From NCBI GenBank assembly GCA_016202785.1, contig JACQOC010000010.1, positions 1 through 5,322 on the forward strand: a stretch of 5,322 nucleotides of DNA, written 5' to 3'. This document shows positions 4,837 to 5,322 of this stretch, one piece after another. The translations under genes and the position numbers were made by a program. Below the pieces are notes generated by a model. It ran no database searches and was not told where the DNA came from. It was given only the letters and a program-made list of their open reading frames with translations. Each line of letters starts with the position of its first letter. The stretch's first letter is position 1. Source of the stretch: Candidatus Aenigmatarchaeota archaeon. Lineage in GTDB: Archaea > Aenigmatarchaeota > Aenigmatarchaeia > QMZP01.

Positions 4837-5322
4837 CTAAGCCTTGACGTTTTCCGGCTTGTTGATGACCGGCTTGACCTTGATGCCGATGCCTTCCAGC
4901 CGTTCCTTGAGCTTGTATAATGCCGTCTCAACGTCGCTGACGTTCCTGGCCCCGGTGCAGATTATCTTGCCGGAACTGAACAGCAAAAACGCGACGCGCG
5001 GCTCGCTGATCCTATAAACCAGCCCGGGGAACTGCTCCGGCTCGTATTCCGCGTTTTCCAGCGAGAAGGTTATTTCTTCCAGGTTCAGCTTGGCGTCAAT
5101 TTTGCTGCTGGCCACGATGTTCTCCACCTCGACGCTATAATTGCGCGGCACATCGATGCCCGCCTCGCGGATTTTCGACACCACCTTGGTTATCGCCAGT
5201 TTCGCCATCTCGATGTTCTTGGCGCCGGTGCACACGATCTTGCCGGAGCCGAAGATCAAAGCCGCGGCGCGCGGCTCCGTGATCCGGTATACCAGCCCGG
5301 GGAACTGCTCCGGCTCGTATTC
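4837..5322 (-). CDS. tbp: TATA-binding protein, 5'-truncated by the window edge
   Basis: 161 codons are visible; the frame stays open to the right edge, so the N-terminal part (probably a few tens of residues) is missing. TBP binds and bends TATA-box DNA and recruits TFB and RNA polymerase. The two-fold pseudo-repeat is plain: EYEPEQFPGLVYRITEPR at visible residues 1-18 and EYEPEQFPGLVYRISEPR at 92-109, each followed by a xxFxSGKIxCTGA strand. The four DNA-intercalating phenylalanines are at visible positions 7, 24, 98 and 115. The end (VINKPENVKA) lacks the acidic tail of some archaeal TBPs. An internal ATG at 5259 is not the start, since the conserved repeat continues upstream of it. The two halves share a stretch that is identical at the DNA level. 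Confidence 0.96.
   Translation of the reverse strand, partial: EYEPEQFPGLVYRITEPRAAALIFGSGKIVCTGAKNIEMAKLAITKVVSKIREAGIDVPRNYSVEVENIVASSKIDAKLNLEEITFSLENAEYEPEQFPGLVYRISEPRVAFLLFSSGKIICTGARNVSDVETALYKLKERLEGIGIKVKPVINKPENVKA
5018..5049 (-). repeat. 32-bp intragenic direct repeat in tbp, copy 2
   Basis: These 32 bases are identical to 5291-5322, offset by exactly 273 nt (91 codons). They encode EYEPEQFPGLV of the C-terminal TBP half. Third codon positions are identical too, which protein conservation alone does not require. Confidence 0.85.
5291..5322 (-). repeat. 32-bp intragenic direct repeat in tbp, copy 1 (at window end)
   Basis: First copy, in the N-terminal TBP half, running exactly to the last base of the window. 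The identity with 5018-5049 may continue beyond the edge. Confidence 0.85.

Noticed and set aside
4837..5259. Complete 140-aa TBP starting at the internal ATG at 5259
   Set aside because: The conserved EYEPEQFPGLVYR repeat continues in frame upstream to the window edge, so the gene is truncated by the window, not short.

Overview
This window is archaeal chromosomal DNA. It carries ribosomal protein L10e (the archaeal/eukaryotic form of uL16), zinc-ribbon protein L37e, a single-domain Sm-like protein and a TATA-binding protein, and the genes are preceded by archaeal TATA boxes. The high GC content, very short spacers and apparently leaderless genes would suit a small-genome lineage such as DPANN (Micrarchaeota or Diapherotrites). 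That placement is a guess from general character, not from a sequence comparison.

Layout, left to right. A 365-aa protein of lower GC content (45-1142, +) looks like a very degenerate protein-kinase fold. It is followed by rpl10e (1248-1775, +) and an MscS-family mechanosensitive channel (1813-2847, +). A small DUF202-type membrane protein (2893-3201, -) converges on the channel gene. It is transcribed divergently from an lsm/Sm-like gene (3269-3496, +), apparently from one palindromic TATA element. A 284-aa alpha-helical protein of unknown function (3598-4452, +) sits between lsm and rpl37e (4517-4711, +), two genes that are neighbours in many archaea. The 3' part of tbp (4837 to the window edge, -) converges on rpl37e and runs off the right end.

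The core genes serve translation (L10e, L37e), RNA metabolism (Sm-like protein) and transcription initiation (TBP). The two membrane proteins and the two unknowns are interspersed, each with its own promoter, so the window reads as a series of mostly single-gene transcription units rather than one operon.

The least expected signal lies in the spacers. Every one of the seven gene boundaries holds a short inverted repeat with a 3-nt centre. Five are perfect 6-3-6 repeats of 15 nt and two are 5-3-5, and nearly all have different arm sequences. Two of them run directly into a T-tract that appears to be both the end signal of the upstream gene and the TATA box of the next, leaderless, gene. This geometry is constant while the sequence is not, which hints at a structural (RNA hairpin) role, but it was found by eye and needs a genome-wide count.
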